26,545 nucleotides of DNA from UBA1367 sp040268355 (GCA_040268355.1 JAWRIT010000135.1:1-26545); one strand, 5' to 3'. Positions 14,434 through 22,516 are shown, counted from the first letter of the stretch. Notes: generated from the sequence alone by a model not told the origin. Numbers and translations: made by a program.

Positions 14434-15858
14434 CTACTGGGCGAGGTCGTAGCTCCCGCCGCGGTCGTTGTTGAACAGGTACTCGAAGATCTCCTGGTAG
14501 GGATCCCTGGTCTCGTAGCCATCGCCATAGTCGCGCTGCTGGTACCCATCGTCCTCGAACCCGATGCCCTCGTCCTGCTGGTTGAGCTCGTCGGCCTGCA
14601 GCTTCTGCAGCTCGGCGTCGTCACCAAAGGTGACCTGCACCGTCTGCTCGTCGTCGCCGCGCATGAAGGTGACGTCGACCGTCTCGCCGATCTTGTGGCC
14701 GCGCACGGACAGGATCGCGCCGTCGGCGGAGGTGATCTGCTCGCCGTCGATGGCCGTGATGATGTCGCCCTGCTGGATGCCGGCCTCGGCGGCGGGGCCT
14801 CCCTCGCTGACCTCCATCACGTAGGCGCCCTGGTTGACCGAGAGGTTGTTGAGCTGGGCGTTCTGGGCGTTCACCGTCTGCATGGAGAGGCCGATGTAGG
14901 CATGGGTGACCGTCTCGCCAGCGATGATCTTGTTGGCGGCCTCGACGGCGTAGTTGCCCGGAATGGCGAAGCCGATGCCCGCGAACGACTCCGTGTCGCT
15001 CGAGAACAGCGTGCCGATGCCCACGAGCTGGCCCTGGTCGTTGACGAGCGCGCCGCCGGAGTTGCCGGGATTGATGGCCGCGTCGGTCTGGATCAGGTTG
15101 GTGTAGAGGGTGTTGCCCGAGGCCGACGCCATGAGCTGGTTGCGCGCGAGCGAGCTGACGATGCCCGTCGAGACCGACTGGTCGAGGCCGAAGGGGCTGC
15201 CGATGGTCATGACCCAGTCGCCCACCACGAGCGCGTCGGAGTCACCGATCTCGATGGGGGTCACCGTGTCGCCGGCGAGCTCCGCCTTGATGACCGCCAG
15301 GTCGGACGAGGGATCGGTGCCCACGACGGTGGCGTCGTAGCTCTTGCCGCCGATGGACACCGAGACGGAGTCGGCACCCTCGACCACATGATAGTTGGTG
15401 ATGATGTTGCCGTCGGTGTCGAGGATGACGCCCGATCCCAAGCCCGACGCCTCGCCCGCGGTCACGTAGACCGAGACGACCGACGGCAGCGCCTTCGCCG
15501 CGACCGCCTGGGCCACGGTGGCGTCCTCGGTCGTGGCGTCGATGTTGATCGTCTGACCAGCCGCGCTGTCCTGCGTGACCGTGGTCGTGGTGGTGCTGGT
15601 GCCCGTCGAGCCGAAGGACCCCAGGGCGGCCGACACGGCAAGCGCGCCGACGACGCCGCCGATAAGGCCTGCGACGGCCGCCTTCCACCAGCCTCCTCGC
15701 TTGGGGGCGCCCCCACCTGGGACCTGGACCTGCGGAACATGGTGGCCAGGGCTGGCGTCTGCGGGAAGGTGTGACGTCTCGCTCACCGGCACCTGTGCCG
15801 TCCGGTCGCCCTCGCCGTTCGCAAAGGGATACGGCGGCCTGCTGTTGCGATCATCCAT
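14434..15858 (-). CDS. HtrA/DegP-family serine protease with one PDZ domain
   Basis: A 474-aa membrane-anchored protease that degrades misfolded envelope proteins. A Pro/Gly-rich cytoplasmic N-terminus (1-56) leads to one transmembrane helix (about 57-80) and a Ser/Thr linker. The trypsin-like domain (about 115-310) has the triad H157 (TNYHVVEG), D186 (SSDLAVIK) and S267 (NPGNSGGAL). One PDZ domain follows at about 325-420 (AYIGL; AGIQQGDIITAIDG). The C-terminal 45 residues are acidic and Gln/Tyr-rich. The ATG at 15856-15858 has GAGGTGA at good spacing. A weak -10 TACAGT lies near 15910 without a clear -35. It neighbours an orphan regulator gene on the same strand, a frequent context for stress-induced HtrA, but linkage is not shown. 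Confidence 0.94.
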   Translation of the reverse strand: MDDRNSRPPYPFANGEGDRTAQVPVSETSHLPADASPGHHVPQVQVPGGGAPKRGGWWKAAVAGLIGGVVGALAVSAALGSFGSTGTSTTTTTVTQDSAAGQTINIDATTEDATVAQAVAAKALPSVVSVYVTAGEASGLGSGVILDTDGNIITNYHVVEGADSVSVSIGGKSYDATVVGTDPSSDLAVIKAELAGDTVTPIEIGDSDALVVGDWVMTIGSPFGLDQSVSTGIVSSLARNQLMASASGNTLYTNLIQTDAAINPGNSGGALVNDQGQLVGIGTLFSSDTESFAGIGFAIPGNYAVEAANKIIAGETVTHAYIGLSMQTVNAQNAQLNNLSVNQGAYVMEVSEGGPAAEAGIQQGDIITAIDGEQITSADGAILSVRGHKIGETVDVTFMRGDDEQTVQVTFGDDAELQKLQADELNQQDEGIGFEDDGYQQRDYGDGYETRDPYQEIFEYLFNNDRGGSYDLAQ

Positions 15859-16013
15859 CAAAGCTCACCTCTCAAGTCAATCTGTGCGCATGGGTCATGC
15901 CCACGAATGCACTGTACCCCTTGTCACCGTCTGGCATGCCGACGTGTCCTACGCCTCACATGCAACAGGAACAAGACTTTGTGCGAGCTGAAAGCAGGCG
16001 GCAGCGGGAGGCG

Positions 16014-16688
16014 CTAGAGCTTGAAGAGGTACCCGACGCCGCGCACCGTCACGATGTGCGCCGCAATCTGCGGTCCCACCTTCGAGCGGACGCGCCTGAT
16101 GTGCACGTCGACCGTGCGGGTGCCGCCACAGTACTCGAAGCCCCACACGCGGTGCAGCAGGGTCTCGCGCGAGTAGGCGCGAGAGGGATGGGTGGCCAGA
16201 AAGGATAGGAGCGAGTACTCCATGAGCGTGAGGTCGACCGGGTTGTCATCGATGTAGACCTGGTACGTCGCCAGATTGATGGTCATGTTGTCGACCGTCA
16301 CGATGTCTGCCGAGGCGCTCTCCTCCCCTGGCCAGAGCAGCAGCGCGCAGCGCACGGCGAACTCCGCCTTGCCGGCCGAGGCGAGGACGAAGTCGTTGCG
16401 GCCCTGCGCCGGCATGCGCAGGCTCGAGAGACGCTCCTCGTCCTGGATGAACAGCGTGGGGATGAACCCGTTGTCGGCCACGTAGGCGTCGACCGCGTTC
16501 AGGGTGTCCTGCTCGAGGCCGTCGAGATCGAGTATGACGAGGTCGAAGTCCTGACCGGCTGAGATCGCCTGCTGAAAGGTCTGTGGCGTCGCGGGAAGGA
16601 TGGAGGCGTCAAGAGCGTGCTTGAGCTCGCCCATGCGCTCGTAGAACCGCGAGGTGCGGGCTATAAGCAGGATGTTCTTGTGATGCAT
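16014..16688 (-). CDS. Winged-helix response regulator with degenerate receiver
   Basis: A 224-aa protein. The C-terminal half (about 130-224) is a clear OmpR-type DNA-binding domain (VDLTLMEYSLLSFLATHPSRAY, then VWGFEY, TVDVHIRRVRSKVG, VRGVGYLF). The N-terminal half folds like a receiver but has lost its chemistry. The acidic pair is absent (LLIARTSRF at 7-15). The equivalent of the phospho-acceptor is VILDLDG (D54/D56). There is no conserved Lys where KP is expected (NDFVLASAG). Signalling by phosphorylation is therefore doubtful. The ATG at 16686-16688 follows AAGGAG; a GTG start 13 codons upstream is less likely. No histidine kinase gene is adjacent. It lies directly upstream of htrA (155-nt gap). 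Confidence 0.85.
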   Translation of the reverse strand: MHHKNILLIARTSRFYERMGELKHALDASILPATPQTFQQAISAGQDFDLVILDLDGLEQDTLNAVDAYVADNGFIPTLFIQDEERLSSLRMPAQGRNDFVLASAGKAEFAVRCALLLWPGEESASADIVTVDNMTINLATYQVYIDDNPVDLTLMEYSLLSFLATHPSRAYSRETLLHRVWGFEYCGGTRTVDVHIRRVRSKVGPQIAAHIVTVRGVGYLFKL

Positions 16689-16924
16689 CCGTCGCTCCTT
16701 GCCAGTGAGACCGTCCGCTTCCGACACGTCCTTTCAAGTTTACAAAGATTAGCACAACTGATGTGCCAGGCGACAGCCTCGCACGAAGCAGGGCAGCTCC
16801 TCCATAGTTCCCAGGAAAACGCTGGGGTTTGCGCGATGGAAGGAAGACGTACCCGCACACGTGCCTGAACGCCGGGCGGGCACCTCTGGTAGCGGGCCGC
16901 CGGCTCGCACAGCTGCGGGGCAGC

Positions 16925-16952
16925 GACACATATGTGCCTCTTCCCCTGTGCC
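16925..16952 (+). repeat. Dispersed 28-bp repeat, copy C
   Basis: A degenerate full-length unit (GACACATATGTGCC and CTCTTCCCCTGTGCC halves) 35 nt beyond the stop codon of the ATPase gene, in the same orientation to its gene as copies A and B. The rest of the 16689-16987 gap shows no other supported feature; a -10-like TAATCT lies near 16750. Confidence 0.7.
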
Positions 16953-16987
16953 GTGCGGGTGCGACTGCCGGGCACAGCGGGGTCGGG

Positions 16988-17857
16988 CTAGGTGATCGAG
17001 CCGAGGAACTGCGCCGTGCGCTCGTTCTGCGGATGGTCGAAGACCTGCTCGGGGCGGCCCTGCTCCACCACGACACCACCCTCCATGAACACCACGCGGT
17101 CGCCCACCTCGCGGGCGAAGCCCATCTCGTGGGTGACCACGATCATGGTCATGTCACCATGAAGCGCCAGCTCGCGCATGACGCCGAGCACGTCGCGCAC
17201 CAGTTCGGGATCGAGCGCCGAGGTCGGCTCGTCAAAGAGCAGCACCTTGGGATGCATCGCCACGGCACGGGCGATCGCGACGCGCTGCTGCTGTCCGCCC
17301 GAGAGCTGGGGCGGCTTATAGTCGATGCGATCCCCTAGCCCCACGGCCTCGAGCTGCTTGATCGCCTCCTCGCGGGCGGCCCGCTTGTCCTTCTTGAGCA
17401 CCTTGGTCTGCCCGATCATGACGTTCTCGAGCGCCGTGAGGTGCGGGAACAGGTTGAACTGCTGGAACACCATCCCCAGGTCGCGGCGGATGAGGGCGAC
17501 CTCCTTGCTGGTCCTGCCGGTGATCTCCTCGTCGTCGATGAGGATGTGGCCCGCCGTAGGGGTCTCGAGCAGGTTGATGCAGCGCAGCATCGTGGACTTG
17601 CCCGATCCCGACGGCCCCAGCACCACCACGATCTCGCCGTTCCACACGTTGAGGTTGATGTCCTCAAGGACCGTGGTCACGCCGTCGAAGCTCTTGTTCA
17701 GGTGCTCGATGCGCACCACGGGGTGCTCGCCCTCCACGAAGTTGTGGTGCGAGAGCGGCAGGTCGTGCTCGAAGGCGATGCGTGCCGCATGGGCGGCCTC
17801 AAGCGCGGGCGGGACGTCGACCTGCGCGACGGGCTCCTTCTTCTTTGATGCGAACAT
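16988..17857 (-). CDS. Polar amino acid ABC transporter ATP-binding protein (GlnQ-like)
   Basis: A 289-aa ATPase of the glutamine/glutamate uptake family. Walker A GPSGSGKST (81-89), Q-loop FQQFNLFPHLT (131-141), signature LSGGQ (185-189), Walker B VLLFDEPTSALDP (205-217), switch VTHEMGFA (241-248). It has an additional hydrophilic N-terminus of about 45 residues before the first strand, longer than the usual 240-250 aa. The ATG at 17855-17857 has GGAGGTG overlapping the end of the permease gene; only 3 nt separate the two genes. Last gene of the five-gene operon. Confidence 0.94.
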   Translation of the reverse strand: MFASKKKEPVAQVDVPPALEAAHAARIAFEHDLPLSHHNFVEGEHPVVRIEHLNKSFDGVTTVLEDINLNVWNGEIVVVLGPSGSGKSTMLRCINLLETPTAGHILIDDEEITGRTSKEVALIRRDLGMVFQQFNLFPHLTALENVMIGQTKVLKKDKRAAREEAIKQLEAVGLGDRIDYKPPQLSGGQQQRVAIARAVAMHPKVLLFDEPTSALDPELVRDVLGVMRELALHGDMTMIVVTHEMGFAREVGDRVVFMEGGVVVEQGRPEQVFDHPQNERTAQFLGSIT

Positions 17858-17860
17858 CTC

Positions 17861-19249
17861 CTACACCTCCTTGGCGGGCTCGGTCGACTTTGCGTCGGCG
17901 TCAGCCGGCTTGGTGTCGGTCGCCACGCCATCGGCCGCCACACCACCAGCCAGCTTGGCGTCAGTCGGTTTGGCGTCGACCGCCCGGTCCTTGGGACGCG
18001 GCCCGCCGCCGCGCTCGGCCGTGGCCATGCGGCTCTCGATGGTCGAGACCGCCTTGATGAGCGGCAGCGTGACGATGAGATAGAAGATGGCGGCCGCCAC
18101 GTAGGGGGTCATGTTGCCCGAGACCGACGTGAGGTTCTTGGAGAACATCATCAGCTCCATGACGCCGACCGACGAGAGCAGCGAGGTGTCCTTGTACGAG
18201 GTGATGAAGTCGCTCGTCACCGTGGGGATGACGCGACGGATGGTCTGCGGCAGGATAATGGAGAACATGGTCTGGAAGTAGCTCATGCCCAGGCTGGAGG
18301 CCGCCTCGTACTGCCCCTGCGGGATGGACTGGATGCCGGCTCGGAAGATCTCAGCCAGATAGGCCGAGGCGTTGATGGCTATCACGACGACGCCCAGGAT
18401 GTTGTTGTCGATGTTGACGTTCATCATCGGCAGGCCAAAGAACATGATGTAGATCTGCAGGAACAGCGGGGTGCCGCGAAGCACGTTGATGTAGAGGATG
18501 GCAATGGCGCGCAGCACGCGGTTGCGGGAGATCTTCATGAAGGCGAAGACGAGGCCCAGCAGGATGGCGAACGGGTAGGCGGCGATCACGATCACCAGGC
18601 AGAGCAGCCAGCCCGGCACCAGCGACGCAAAGGCGGTGGCCAGAAGCTGCGGCTTGAAGAACATGCCGAGGAACGGGTTGGCGTTCCACGCGTCGACGAG
18701 CGGGCTCGCGTCGAGCGAGGCGACGAGCGTCTGCAGCGGCGTGTTGGCGATCGTCGCGATGGGCTTGGACGCGGCGAGCGCCTGGGTGCCGTCCTGGTTG
18801 TGGTAGCTGCCACCGACGCTGACCTCGCCACCTTCGGAGGGGAAGGTCATGCCCTCGACCTCAAGCCGCAGGAGCTGGCCTTCGGTGACCGGCTCGGTGA
18901 AGGTGACGGTGAGGGTGGTGCCGGAGGGCGCGGCGTCGCCTTGCACCTTGGCGCGCGAGAGCCCCTCGAGCACGGTGATCTTGGTGGTGGCGTCGTCAAA
19001 GGAGCTTCCCTCGGGCAGCTCGAGCGTGACCGAGGTGACCTCCTCGCCCTGCTCGACGGTGCCTTCCCAGGTCAGGCGCGTGGCGATGCCGCCGATCACG
19101 CCAGAGCCCCCGTCCTCGTTGGGGCGCGCCGTCGCCTTGTTCGTGGTCAGCGCGAGAGCGTCGGTGGGAAGCACAAGCGCCAGCACAAAGGCCAGCACGC
19201 AGGCGAGAAGCGCCCGTCTCTCCCTCGGACAGTCGCCTTGTTGACTCAT
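17861..19249 (-). CDS. Amino acid ABC transporter permease with extra N-terminal extracellular domain
   Basis: A 462-aa permease of the HisM/GlnP type, about twice the usual 220-240 aa. Residues 1-34 are a signal sequence or first helix ending in ALA. Residues 35-175 form a hydrophilic, beta-rich domain (alternating strands such as TSVTLELPEGSSF and TTLTVTFTEPV) that is not a substrate-binding domain. The permease proper (about 200-405) has the membrane helices and the EAA motif YEAASSLGMSYFQTMFSIILPQ (314-335, first twenty residues diagnostic). The C-terminal 50 residues are low-complexity (repeated DAK, KPTDA, KPADA). The ATG at 19247-19249 follows GGAGG. The function of the extra domain is unknown; docking of the two binding proteins is one possibility. 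Confidence 0.88.
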   Translation of the reverse strand: MSQQGDCPRERRALLACVLAFVLALVLPTDALALTTNKATARPNEDGGSGVIGGIATRLTWEGTVEQGEEVTSVTLELPEGSSFDDATTKITVLEGLSRAKVQGDAAPSGTTLTVTFTEPVTEGQLLRLEVEGMTFPSEGGEVSVGGSYHNQDGTQALAASKPIATIANTPLQTLVASLDASPLVDAWNANPFLGMFFKPQLLATAFASLVPGWLLCLVIVIAAYPFAILLGLVFAFMKISRNRVLRAIAILYINVLRGTPLFLQIYIMFFGLPMMNVNIDNNILGVVVIAINASAYLAEIFRAGIQSIPQGQYEAASSLGMSYFQTMFSIILPQTIRRVIPTVTSDFITSYKDTSLLSSVGVMELMMFSKNLTSVSGNMTPYVAAAIFYLIVTLPLIKAVSTIESRMATAERGGGPRPKDRAVDAKPTDAKLAGGVAADGVATDTKPADADAKSTEPAKEV

Positions 19250-19271
19250 CTCGTGACACCTCCGAAACGCA

Positions 19272-19304
19272 CAGCTGCGAGACCCATGAGGCGTCTCGCA
19301 GCTG
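19272..19304 (-). terminator. Strong intercistronic hairpin before the permease gene
   Basis: CAGCTGCGAGAC / GTCTCGCAGCTG, a perfect 12-bp stem with a 9-nt loop, in the 90-nt gap between a binding-protein gene and the permease gene. No U-tract follows on the minus strand. Such hairpins often stabilise the upstream message or limit read-through, giving more binding protein than permease. Confidence 0.6.
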
Positions 19305-19339
19305 GAACCTGTGAGCCGTACCACTCGGGCACGGTCACC

Positions 19340-20176
19340 TTATAGCTCGTCCCCGAACCACTCGGTCTCGATGGCGGCTATCGAGCCGTCCTCGACCATC
19401 TCGGCCAAGGCGGCGTTGATGGCTGCGGTGAGGTCGGGGTTGTCCTTGGAGATGGCGATGCCGTACTGCTCGCCGGTGGGGATCTCCTCGATGATCTGCA
19501 GCTCGGTGAAGGAGTTCTTGATCTGGTAGCGCGAGACCGGCAGGTCGGTGACGAGCGCCTCGTAGGACCCGGTCAGCACGCCGTTCATCGCGGAGATGAT
19601 GTCGTCGAGCGGGACGATGGTGGCGTTGGTCAGGTTCTCCTCGGCCCAGTCGGCACCGGTGGTGCCCGCCTGCACGGCGATCTTCTTGTCGCTGGCATCG
19701 AGCGACTCGAGCGTCTCGTCGGAATCGACCTTGGTCACGAGCGACTGGTTGGAGTCGACGTAGGGATCGGACATGTCGACCTCGGCCTGGCGGGCGTCGG
19801 TGATGGTCATGCCCGCGATGGCGATGTCGGCCGTGCCTCCCGCCTTGATGGTGGGAACCAGCGAGTCGAACGCCTGGCTGGGGAGCCAGTTGACCTCCAG
19901 GCCCAGGTGCTCGGCCAAGGACTTCGAAAGGTCGATGTCAAAGCCGCGCGCCTCGCCCGTCTGCTCGTCCATGAACTCGAAGGGCGGGAAGTAGAGGTTG
20001 GAGATGCAGGTGAGCTTTCCCTCGCTCACCAGCGTCAGGGAGCCGGCTGCGGCATCGGTGTCCTGCGTCTGGCCGTCCCCTCCCTCGGCTGGCTGCGAGC
20101 CGCCGCATCCGGCCAGAAGGCCGCCGGCGAAGATCGAGGAGCTTGCGAGGAACTGACGACGTGAGAGGGTGCGCAT
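19340..20176 (-). CDS. Polar amino acid-binding lipoprotein 1
   Basis: A 278-aa extracellular binding protein (SBP family 3, glutamine/glutamate/cystine type). The N-terminus has a twin-arginine motif SRRQFLASS (5-13) and lipobox LAGC (C24). The mature part has the family pattern LTCISNLYFPPFEFMD, GFDIDLSKSLAEHLG, TIKAGGTADIAIAGMTIT and VQAGTTGADWAEENL. The ATG at 20174-20176 follows AAAGGAAGG; longer starts have no ribosome binding site. It is a paralogue of the next gene upstream (shared VQAGTTG, IPTGEQYGI, DGxxAxxxxxWFGxEL ends), so the pair probably arose by duplication. Ligand not determined. Confidence 0.92.
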   Translation of the reverse strand: MRTLSRRQFLASSSIFAGGLLAGCGGSQPAEGGDGQTQDTDAAAGSLTLVSEGKLTCISNLYFPPFEFMDEQTGEARGFDIDLSKSLAEHLGLEVNWLPSQAFDSLVPTIKAGGTADIAIAGMTITDARQAEVDMSDPYVDSNQSLVTKVDSDETLESLDASDKKIAVQAGTTGADWAEENLTNATIVPLDDIISAMNGVLTGSYEALVTDLPVSRYQIKNSFTELQIIEEIPTGEQYGIAISKDNPDLTAAINAALAEMVEDGSIAAIETEWFGDEL

Positions 20177-20197
20177 GAGCCTTCCTTTCGTTGTGTG

Positions 20198-20229
20198 CCC
20201 CAAGCGGCCACGGGCCGACATCGTTGGGG
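20198..20229 (-). other. Intercistronic hairpin between the two binding-protein genes
   Basis: CCCCAA (20198-20203) pairs with TTGGGG (20224-20229), enclosing GGCC-ACG-GGCC. It lies in the 81-nt gap and is probably an RNA-stability or read-through element. Confidence 0.4.
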
Positions 20230-20257
20230 TTCGACCCGATTGTAGTCCTTTGAGCTG

Positions 20258-21097
20258 CTATAGCTCGGAACCGAACCACTTCTCCTGAAGCTCGGCCATG
20301 GTGCCGTCGGCCTCCATCTCGGCCAGGACGGCGTTGATGGCGGCGGTGAGGGCGGGGTTGTCCTTGGAGACCACGATGCCGTACTGCTCGCCGGTGGGGA
20401 TCTCCTGGACGACCTCGCAGTCGGTGAACGAAATGGTGCAGAGGTTGCTCACCACCGGCAGGTCGGCGCAGACGGCCGCGTAGAGGCCGGTGGACAGCCC
20501 CGCCATGCACTCGGTGATCGTGGTGAGCGGCACGACGGTGGCGTTGGGCAAATTCTCGCGCGCCCAGGCCTCCCCGGTGGTGCCGGCCTGGACCGCGATC
20601 CGCTGGTCGGCGGCGTCGAGCGACGCCTCGTCCGCTCCCGCGCCGCTCTTGACGGCGATCGCGAGGTTGGAGTCCAGGTAGGCGTCGGTGAAGTCGATCT
20701 CCTCCAGGCGCTCCTCGGTGATGGAGAAGGCGGAGTTGCCGATGTCGGCCTTGCCGCCCTGCTTGATCATGGGGATGATCGTGTCGAAGTTCTGCGGCGG
20801 CAGGTACTCGCATGTCAGGCCGAGGCGGCGGGCGATCTCAAAGGAGAGGTCGACGTCGAAGCCTTGGGGCTTGCCGTCCTCGAAGGAGTCGAGCGGCGGG
20901 AAGTCCAGGTCGGAGGCGACGATGAGCTTTCCCTCCTCGACGAGCGCATAACCCTCCGCGTCGTCTGTGCCGGCCGCCCCGGCGCCCTCGCCACCGGTGC
21001 CGCCATCTCCCGTGGCACCACAGGCCGCGAGCGCCAGGCCCATCGCCGAGGCGCAGGTAAGGCCGATGAAGCCCCTGCGCGAAACGCCACCTCTCAT
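20258..21097 (-). CDS. Polar amino acid-binding lipoprotein 2
   Basis: A 279-aa SBP family 3 lipoprotein. Twin-arginine motif SRRGFIGL (6-13), lipobox ALAAC (C26), then a Gly/Ala-rich linker. The mature protein has IVASDLDFPPLDSFED, GFDVDLSFEIARRLG, IKQGGKADIGNSAFSIT and VQAGTTGEAWARENL. It differs from its paralogue downstream in the ligand-loop regions (FPPLDSFED against FPPFEFMDE; GNSAFSIT against AIAGMTIT), so the two may bind different amino acids but share one permease. The ATG at 21095-21097 follows AAGGAAGGGG. It starts 16 nt after the glutamine synthetase-like gene. Confidence 0.92.
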   Translation of the reverse strand: MRGGVSRRGFIGLTCASAMGLALAACGATGDGGTGGEGAGAAGTDDAEGYALVEEGKLIVASDLDFPPLDSFEDGKPQGFDVDLSFEIARRLGLTCEYLPPQNFDTIIPMIKQGGKADIGNSAFSITEERLEEIDFTDAYLDSNLAIAVKSGAGADEASLDAADQRIAVQAGTTGEAWARENLPNATVVPLTTITECMAGLSTGLYAAVCADLPVVSNLCTISFTDCEVVQEIPTGEQYGIVVSKDNPALTAAINAVLAEMEADGTMAELQEKWFGSEL

Positions 21098-21113
21098 AGG
21101 CTGTTCCCCTTCC

Positions 21114-22454
21114 TTACCGGCCGCTGTAGTAGCGCGCACGCTCCCAGTCGGTGACGGTCGTGCAGTACTCGTTCCACTCGCGACGCTTGGCGGCGATGAG
21201 GTACTCGAAGATGTGCTCTCCCAGCGTCTCGCGCATCAGCTCGCTCTGCTCGAAGCGCTCGATGGCCTCGCCGAGCGTGTGCGGCAGCCGCACGATGCCG
21301 CGCTCGGCCGCCTCGCGCTCGCTGAGGTCCAGGTAGTTGCCGCTCATCTCCTCAGGAAGCGACAGGCCCTCCTCGATGCCCCGCACGCCGGCCGCCAAGG
21401 TGGCGGTGAGCGCCAGGTAGGGATTGGCCGTGGGGTCGGGGTTGCGCAGCTCCACGCGGGTGGAGTTGTGCTTGCCGGGCTTGTGGGTGGGGATGCGCAC
21501 CAGGGCGGAGCGGTTCTTGCGGCCCCAGGTGGCGTAGACCGGCACCTCGCCGTTGTTGACGAGACGCTTGTAGGAGTTGACGGTGGGGTTCGTCACCAGC
21601 GCGAACTCCGGGGCGTACTTGAGCAGGCCCGCCACGTAGTGCTGCGCGAGGTCCGAGAGGTGCGCGGGGTGGTAGTCCTTGGGCGCCCAGAACAGGTTGG
21701 TGCCCTCGTGGTCGAACAGCGACTGGTACAGGAACATGCCCGAGCCGGAGCAACCGTTGAGCGGCTTGGGCATGAAGGAGGCGAAGAGGTCGTTGGCGAA
21801 GGCCTCCTGGCGGATGACCAGCCGCGCCGTCACGATGCTGTCGGCACAGCCCAGCGCCTCGGAGTAGCGCAGCTCGACGCAGTTCTGCGAGGGCGCGTTG
21901 GCGTGGAAGGAGTACTCCACGGGAATGGACATGCGCTCGAGCATGAGGGTGGTCTCGCGCCGCAGGTCGGTGGAGACGTCGGAGGAGGTGAGGTCGAAGT
22001 AGCCCGCGTAGTCGTTCGGGATGGGGTCCTGGTCGTCCTGGAAGTAGAAGTACTCGATCTTGGGCCCGACGTTGAACACGTAGCCCTTCTCGTCGACCTT
22101 GCGGAAGAGGTCGCGCAGGCAGGAGCGGGGGTCGCCGTCAAAGGGTTCGCGCGAGGGCGTGCGCACGTCGCAGAACATGCGGGCGACGCCCTTCTCCTTG
22201 GGTCGCCAGGGCAGGATGGCGAAGGTGCTGGGGTCCGGGTAGGCCAACATGTCGGACTCCTCCATGGGCGTGAAGCCCTCGATGGAGGACCCGTCGAAGC
22301 CGATGCCCTCGGTGAAGGCCTCCTCGGCGTCCTCCGACGAAATGGAGAACGACTTGAGGTTGCCGAGCACGTCAGTGAACCAAAGCCTGATGAAGCGGAT
22401 GTTTCGCTTCTCCAACGTCCGTAGGACGAAGTCGATCTCGTGACTGCCACTCAT
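21114..22454 (-). CDS. Glutamine synthetase-like protein lacking most metal ligands (probable pseudoenzyme)
   Basis: A 446-aa protein with the full-length type I-alpha glutamine synthetase fold. Conserved are FDGSSIEGF (53-61), GDPR (107-110), TNPTVNSYKRLV (288-299), NRSALVRIP (314-322) and RVELRNPDP (333-341, with E335). Compared with Bacillus subtilis GlnA, four of six Mg/Mn ligands are replaced: the first Glu of GPEPEFF is K132 (GPKIEYF); the Glu of HHEVAPGQHE is A185 and its second Glu is C192 (FHANAPSQNC); the His of NGSGMH is F241 (SGSGMF). E134 and E335 remain. Normal catalysis looks impossible. It heads a five-gene operon with an amino acid ABC importer, which suggests a sensing or regulatory role, as inferred. 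The start ATG 22452-22454 has GAGGAAGG; an ATG seven codons upstream is possible. Confidence 0.88.
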   Translation of the reverse strand: MSGSHEIDFVLRTLEKRNIRFIRLWFTDVLGNLKSFSISSEDAEEAFTEGIGFDGSSIEGFTPMEESDMLAYPDPSTFAILPWRPKEKGVARMFCDVRTPSREPFDGDPRSCLRDLFRKVDEKGYVFNVGPKIEYFYFQDDQDPIPNDYAGYFDLTSSDVSTDLRRETTLMLERMSIPVEYSFHANAPSQNCVELRYSEALGCADSIVTARLVIRQEAFANDLFASFMPKPLNGCSGSGMFLYQSLFDHEGTNLFWAPKDYHPAHLSDLAQHYVAGLLKYAPEFALVTNPTVNSYKRLVNNGEVPVYATWGRKNRSALVRIPTHKPGKHNSTRVELRNPDPTANPYLALTATLAAGVRGIEEGLSLPEEMSGNYLDLSEREAAERGIVRLPHTLGEAIERFEQSELMRETLGEHIFEYLIAAKRREWNEYCTTVTDWERARYYSGR

Positions 22455-22516
22455 GTGAGTGCCTTCCTCGTGCATGGCACGCCTGTGGTGCCCTTACTCG
22501 TATACGGGATCAAGGG

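Noticed and set aside
21114..22454. Ordinary glutamine synthetase (glnA)
   Set aside because: Overall similarity fits, but four of six metal ligands are replaced, so calling it an active enzyme is not supported.
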